Shown here in pieces: positions 60,524-64,000 of a stretch of 64,000 nt of DNA (its first letter is position 1; each line of letters begins with the position of its first letter). Where the stretch lies: contig CBDCAI010000004.1 in NCBI GenBank assembly GCA_965213845.1, positions 1,302,001-1,366,000 on the forward strand. The letters run 5' to 3'. The notes below the pieces were generated by a model, which was given only the letters and a program-made list of their open reading frames with translations, did no database searches and was not told the DNA's origin. This stretch comes from JBBROS01 sp965213845 (GTDB taxonomy: Bacteria > Pseudomonadota > Alphaproteobacteria > Acetobacterales > Acetobacteraceae). The position numbers and the translations under genes are program-made.

Positions 60524-60966
60524 TGGGCCCGCCGATGCCGGAGGGCGCGGGTCTGGCCGCGCTGCTGCCGCATGCCGGGCGGATGGTGCTGCTGGATGCG
60601 GTCGAGGCTTGGACGCCGGAGGGTATCCGATGCCGGACGCGCTCGCACCTCGACCCGCTGAACCCGCTGCGGCGGCACGGCCAGGTGTCGGCGCTGTGCG
60701 GGGTGGAGTATGCGCTGCAGGCGGCGGCGTTGCACGGGGCGCTGCTGGCGGGCGGGGTGGCGCAGCGGGCCGGGTACGTGGCGCGGCTGCGGGACGTGGT
60801 GTTGTCGGCGGCCGTGCTGTCCGGGGCGGCGCTGGTGATCGAGGCGACGCTGGAGCGGCAGGAGGCGAACGGGATGCTGTACGGGTTGCGGGTGTCGGAC
60901 GCGGCGGGGCGGGTGCTGGTGGCCGCCCGGGCCGGCATCGCCTTGCCGGCGCCGCCGTGCGCATGA
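60523..60966 (+). CDS. Hotdog-fold 3-hydroxyacyl-ACP dehydratase (ApeP-like)
   Basis: A 147-residue single-hotdog dehydratase expected to make the conjugated double bonds in the growing polyene chain. Signature residues are LPHAGRMVLLDAVEAW (the His/Glu-Asp catalytic face), the CGVEYALQAAALHGALL helix and YVARLRDVVL. The coupling to both neighbours (TGATG at 60521, ATGA at 60963) and the order KS-CLF-DH-KR are those of aryl-polyene loci. Confidence 0.85.
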   Translation: MGPPMPEGAGLAALLPHAGRMVLLDAVEAWTPEGIRCRTRSHLDPLNPLRRHGQVSALCGVEYALQAAALHGALLAGGVAQRAGYVARLRDVVLSAAVLSGAALVIEATLERQEANGMLYGLRVSDAAGRVLVAARAGIALPAPPCA

Positions 60967-61664
60967 GGGCGCTGGTGACGGGCGGCGCGAGCCCGCTGGG
61001 GGCGGCGATCTGCCGTCGGCTGGCGGCGGACGGGTTCCAGGTGGTGGTGCATGCCCATGCCGGGCTGGAGCGGGCGGCGGCGTTGGCGGCCGAGATCGGG
61101 GGGGAGGCGTTCGCGTGCGACCTGGCCGACCTGGATGCGGCCGAGGCGGCGATGCGCGCGCTGCTGGCGGGCGGGGTGCCGCAGGTGGTGGTGCACAATG
61201 CGGGCACGCACGAGGACGTGGTGATGGCGGGCATGGGCCGGGCGCAGTGGCGCGGGCCGCTGGGGGTGAGCCTTGACGGGTTCTTCGGCGTGGTGCAGCC
61301 GCTGCTGCTGCCGATGCTGGCGACGCGCTGGGGGCGGATCGTCGCGGTGTCGTCGGTGACGGCGCTGTTGGGCAACCGGGGCCAGGTGGCGTACGGCGCG
61401 GCGAAGGCCGGGCTGATCGGCGCGGTGAAGAGCCTGGCGCGGGAGGTGGCGTCGCGGGGGGTGACGGTGAACGCGGTGGCGCCGGGGGTGATCGCCTCGG
61501 CGGCGGTGGATGCGGCGATGACGCCGGCGGAGGTCGCGGCGATCGTGCCGATGAAGCGGGCGGGCCGGCCGGAGGAGGTGGCGGACCTGGTCGGCTTCCT
61601 GGTGTCGCGGCAATCGGCTTATATCACGGGACAGACGATTTCGATCAACGGGGGAATGGCATGA
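60963..61664 (+). CDS. 3-oxoacyl-ACP reductase (FabG-like)
   Basis: A 233-residue ketoreductase, the second catalytic step of each elongation cycle. It has a complete SDR signature: VTGGASPLGAAI, HNAG, catalytic Ser in AVSSVTALLGNRG and YGAAK. It ends SINGGMA, typical of FabG. The ATG overlaps the dehydratase stop (ATGA) and its own stop overlaps the flavoprotein start, so all six cluster genes are translationally linked. Confidence 0.9.
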   Translation: MRALVTGGASPLGAAICRRLAADGFQVVVHAHAGLERAAALAAEIGGEAFACDLADLDAAEAAMRALLAGGVPQVVVHNAGTHEDVVMAGMGRAQWRGPLGVSLDGFFGVVQPLLLPMLATRWGRIVAVSSVTALLGNRGQVAYGAAKAGLIGAVKSLAREVASRGVTVNAVAPGVIASAAVDAAMTPAEVAAIVPMKRAGRPEEVADLVGFLVSRQSAYITGQTISINGGMA

Positions 61665-63016
61665 CCGAGGGCGCGGCGCGGCGAGTGGAGTGCGACATCC
61701 TGGTGGTGGGGGCGGGCCCCGCGGGCAGCACGGCCGCCGCATTGCTGGCCGAGCGCGGGCACGACGTGCTGCTGGTGGAAAAGGAGCGGCATCCCCGCTT
61801 CCATATCGGCGAGAGCCTGCTGCCGGTGAACACGGCGCTGTTCGACCGGCTTGGCCTGCGGGCGCAGGTGGCGGCCATCGGGGTGCACAAGCCCGGGGCC
61901 GAGTTCGTGGCGGACAACACCGGGAAAGAGGTGCAGTTCTCGTTCGCGCACGGGCTCGACAAGCGGTTCACCTCGTCGTGGCAGGTGCGGCGGGCCGACC
62001 TCGATGCGCTGCTGTTCGAGGCGGCCGAGGCGCGTGGCGCCCGCACGATGCAGGAGACGCGGGTCGTGGCGATGACGCCGGCGCCGGAGGGGGGCCGGGC
62101 CGAGGTCTCGGCGGTGGACGCGGCCGGCGCGCTGCAGATCGCGCCGCGTTTCGTGCTGGACGCGTCGGGGCGGGACACGTTCATGGCGGGGCGCCTGGGC
62201 ACGAAGCAGGCGAACCGGCGCAACAACACCGGAGCGGTCTATGCCCACTTCACCGGGGCCGAGTTCCGCACCGGCGAGCGGGAGGGCTACATCAGCGTGC
62301 ACCTGGCCGAGGATGGCTGGTTCTGGATGATCCCGCTGCCGGACGGGGTGATGAGCGTGGGCTTCGTCGGCGGCCCGCAGGTGTTCGCGCCCGCATCGCC
62401 GGCCACGTCCTTGGGCGGGACGGGAACCGCCGGCCGCCGGGGCACGCCGGCCGAGCTGCTGGATGCCCGGATCGCCGCGAGCCCGACGGTCAGCGCGCGG
62501 ATGCGCCATGCGGTGCGGGTGTCGGAGGTGCGGGGGGCCGGCAACTACTCCTATCATGGGGCGAGCAACCATGCCGAGGGCTGCCTGATGATCGGCGACG
62601 CCTTCGCCTTCCTCGACCCGGTGTTCAGCTCGGGCGTGCTGCTGGCGATGAGCTCGGCCGAGAAGAGCGTGGCGGTGATCGAGGCCTGGCTGCAGGACCC
62701 GGCACGCGGCCGGGTGCTGGCGGGCCGCATGGAACAGGAGATGCGGCACGCCATGGGGCGGATCGCGTGGCTGATCTACCGGATCAACACCCCGGCGCTG
62801 CGGCTGCTGTTCATGGCGCCGCGCAACGCCTTTCGGATGCGCGACGGGCTGGTGAGCCTGCTGGCGGGGAACCTGAAGGGCGACTGGCGGTCGGTGCTGC
62901 CGGTGCTGGCGTTCAAGGGCATCTACTACGTGACGACCGCGCTGCTGTGGCTCGGGTTGCACAAGCCGGTCCCGCGTGTGGTGCGCCCGGCCGAGGTCAT
63001 GGTCGCCGCGGAGTAG
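61661..63016 (+). CDS. FAD-dependent oxidoreductase of the flavin-halogenase family
   Basis: A 451-residue FAD enzyme of the tryptophan-halogenase superfamily. The FAD-binding site is ILVVGAGPAGSTAAALLAER (residues 13-32), followed by FHIGESLLPV. Two residues typical of flavin halogenases are present: Lys77 in GVHKPGAEF, corresponding to the hypohalite-handling lysine, and the WxWxIP motif as WFWMIP at 220-225. The GDAFAFLDPVFSSGV block is also halogenase-like. Other members of this fold act as dehydrogenases or hydroxylases. In the xanthomonadin pigment loci of Xanthomonas, related proteins are linked to brominated polyenes. So halogenation of the cluster product is plausible but unproven. 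Confidence 0.82.
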   Translation: MTEGAARRVECDILVVGAGPAGSTAAALLAERGHDVLLVEKERHPRFHIGESLLPVNTALFDRLGLRAQVAAIGVHKPGAEFVADNTGKEVQFSFAHGLDKRFTSSWQVRRADLDALLFEAAEARGARTMQETRVVAMTPAPEGGRAEVSAVDAAGALQIAPRFVLDASGRDTFMAGRLGTKQANRRNNTGAVYAHFTGAEFRTGEREGYISVHLAEDGWFWMIPLPDGVMSVGFVGGPQVFAPASPATSLGGTGTAGRRGTPAELLDARIAASPTVSARMRHAVRVSEVRGAGNYSYHGASNHAEGCLMIGDAFAFLDPVFSSGVLLAMSSAEKSVAVIEAWLQDPARGRVLAGRMEQEMRHAMGRIAWLIYRINTPALRLLFMAPRNAFRMRDGLVSLLAGNLKGDWRSVLPVLAFKGIYYVTTALLWLGLHKPVPRVVRPAEVMVAAE

Positions 63017-63047
63017 GGCGCCCGTCCGCCGCGACGGCGCGCCGTGC

Positions 63048-63539
63048 TTATTGCTGGTCGGACGGCACGATGACGGAGACGCGCCGGTTCTCGGCGCGGC
63101 CAGCCTCGGTGGCGTTGTCGGCGACAGGGTTCTGCTTGCCGAGGCCGCGCACGCCCACCGGGGTGGAGAGGCCGATCTTGCCGAGCGCCTGGGCCACCGC
63201 GGCGGCGCGGCGTTCCGAGAGCGCCTGGTTGAAGGTGTCCGAGCCGGTGTTGTCGGTGTGGCCCTCGACGCGCACGTTGCGGATTCCGACGGAGCCGAGC
63301 GCCCCGCCGGTGTGTTCGACGGAGGACCGGGTCTGATCCTTCAGCTGGTCCGAGCCGGTGTCGAACAGCATCTTGTCGGACAGGCCCAGCTCCCAGTTGT
63401 CGTCCTTGGGCGCGAAGCCCTGCTGCTTCAGGACGGCGATCTGCTCGGCCGACAGACGATGGCTGCATGCGGCCAGCAGGCACAGGGCACCCAGTGCCAG
63501 GATCCGGAGCATCGCGTTGCATGACCGTGCCGTCGTCAT
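63048..63539 (-). CDS. OmpA family outer-membrane lipoprotein
   Basis: A 163-residue lipoprotein. The signal peptide MLRILALGALCLLAAC ends at a lipobox LAAC, so the mature protein is anchored by its Cys. The C-terminal OmpA-like domain holds VRVEGHTDNTGSDTFNQALSE and the peptidoglycan-binding ENRRV. It will tie the outer membrane to the cell wall (Pal-like). The first in-frame ATG is at 63539, but ATG 63512 (MLRILAL) is a better signal-peptide start. Confidence 0.88.
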   Translation of the reverse strand: MTTARSCNAMLRILALGALCLLAACSHRLSAEQIAVLKQQGFAPKDDNWELGLSDKMLFDTGSDQLKDQTRSSVEHTGGALGSVGIRNVRVEGHTDNTGSDTFNQALSERRAAAVAQALGKIGLSTPVGVRGLGKQNPVADNATEAGRAENRRVSVIVPSDQQ

Positions 63540-63559
63540 CGGGTCGCCCTTCTCGATTG

Positions 63560-64000
63560 TCAGGCAGTGCCGGCAGCGCGGCTGCGTTTGGCCCGGTACA
63601 TCGCCTCGTCGGCCCGTTGCATCAGGGCCGCGGCCTCTGTGCCATCTTCCGGGAAGGTTGAAAAGCCGACGCTGAGCGACGCGACGATGCCGAGCTCGTC
63701 GCGGACGATGACGGGGTGCTGCATGGCGTGGGTGACCTTGTCGCCGAGGCCGGGCACCTCGGCGGCGGCGGGGCTGGGTGCGACCAGGACGGCGAACTCG
63801 TCGCCGCCGAGACGGGCGACCAGGTCGTCGCCGCGGAACTGCGCCCGCAGGCGGGCGGCGATGCCGACCAGGACGGCGTCTCCGGCGGCGTGGCCGTAGC
63901 CGTCGTTGATCTGCTTGAACTTGTCGCAGTCGAGCAGCAGCAGGGCCACGCGGGTTCCGGACTGGGCGGCGTCGATGAGGGCGCGCTCGAGCCGGCCTTC
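63560..64000 (-). CDS. Diguanylate cyclase (GGDEF domain), C-terminal part, truncated by window end
   Basis: The frame on the minus strand is open to the window end, giving 147 residues of a GGDEF domain. It reads LLLLDCDKFKQINDGYGHAAGDAVLVGIAARL, then ARLGGDEFAVLV (the GGDEF motif and A-site), SVGFSTFPEDGT and ADEAMYRAKRSR at the end. The preceding EGRLERALIDAA is the usual N-terminal GGDEF helix, so the signalling input domain lies outside. It would make c-di-GMP from GTP and may be read by the degenerate EAL-like proteins at 47934-50698. Confidence 0.92.
   Translation of the reverse strand, partial: EGRLERALIDAAQSGTRVALLLLDCDKFKQINDGYGHAAGDAVLVGIAARLRAQFRGDDLVARLGGDEFAVLVAPSPAAAEVPGLGDKVTHAMQHPVIVRDELGIVASLSVGFSTFPEDGTEAAALMQRADEAMYRAKRSRAAGTA

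Noticed and set aside
58290..61742. A 1150-residue minus-strand open frame across the polyene cluster
   Set aside because: Low-complexity Arg/Pro/Ala composition and complete overlap with five well-supported plus-strand genes with catalytic motifs.

Overview
The window is a very GC-rich (about 72% by eye) bacterial chromosome segment. LPS genes (kdsB, bifunctional heptose kinase/adenylyltransferase), AddAB, an MmcB-type repair nuclease, a split LrgA/LrgB pair and many amino-acid/peptide ABC importers point to a Gram-negative alphaproteobacterium, most likely of the Acetobacteraceae/Rhodospirillales type. This assignment is an inference from gene content and composition, not from a marker search. 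Genes are densely packed, and ATGA or TGATG stop/start overlaps define many operons.

Layout. 1-5387: addB (5' end outside) and addA, recombinational repair. 5403-7689: an M20 deacylase and a ketopantoate-reductase-like enzyme. 7860-15532: a small unknown gene, then a complete dipeptide-type ABC importer (binding protein, two permeases, fused double ATPase) translationally coupled to an old-yellow-enzyme/FAD flavoprotein. 15529-19548 (minus): a five-gene unit of MFS exporter, C26 glutamine-hydrolase-like enzyme, DoxX, an SDR without its catalytic residues, and a methyltransferase. 19646-22350 (minus): hisN-like phosphatase coupled to a YejA-like binding protein. 22731-25088: kdsB, pheA and an SDR. 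25152-28392: orphan small gene, old yellow enzyme, DUF427 protein and CNT nucleoside transporter. 28397-28909: a decayed toxin-antitoxin-like locus of lower GC. 29017-33249: a branched-chain-type binding protein coupled to an AidB-like acyl-CoA dehydrogenase, and an atypical Nramp transporter. 33399-38954: translation genes (cysS, trmJ, rpsD, prfC) and an Lrp regulator. 38955-39600: a second lower-GC patch. 39601-46402: YpfJ metallopeptidase, glutamate-type dehydrogenase, MOSC protein, serA, a repeat-bearing small protein, MYG1-like protein, folD and YggT.

46641-46716 is tRNA-Ala(CGC). It is followed by lrgB/lrgA and by two overlapping genes for degenerate GGDEF-EAL-like proteins (47934-50698), then a calcineurin-type phosphatase, hldE, mmcB, a Tat-exported SDR, an Rrf2 regulator and a GST. 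From 56199 to 63016 runs a tight six-gene cluster: MMPL exporter, ketosynthase, chain-length-factor-like ketosynthase, hotdog dehydratase, FabG-like reductase and a flavoprotein with flavin-halogenase hallmarks. It resembles aryl-polyene/xanthomonadin-type pigment loci but has no acyl carrier protein or activating ligase here. The window ends with an OmpA-like lipoprotein and a partial GGDEF diguanylate cyclase.

The most notable signals are the halogenase-like polyene cluster, the paired degenerate c-di-GMP-type proteins, the eroded toxin-antitoxin remnant that can be reconstructed frame by frame, several in-frame 12- and 15-bp tandem repeat arrays, and two genes (hisN-like, MMPL) whose start codons do not fit a normal ATG/GTG.
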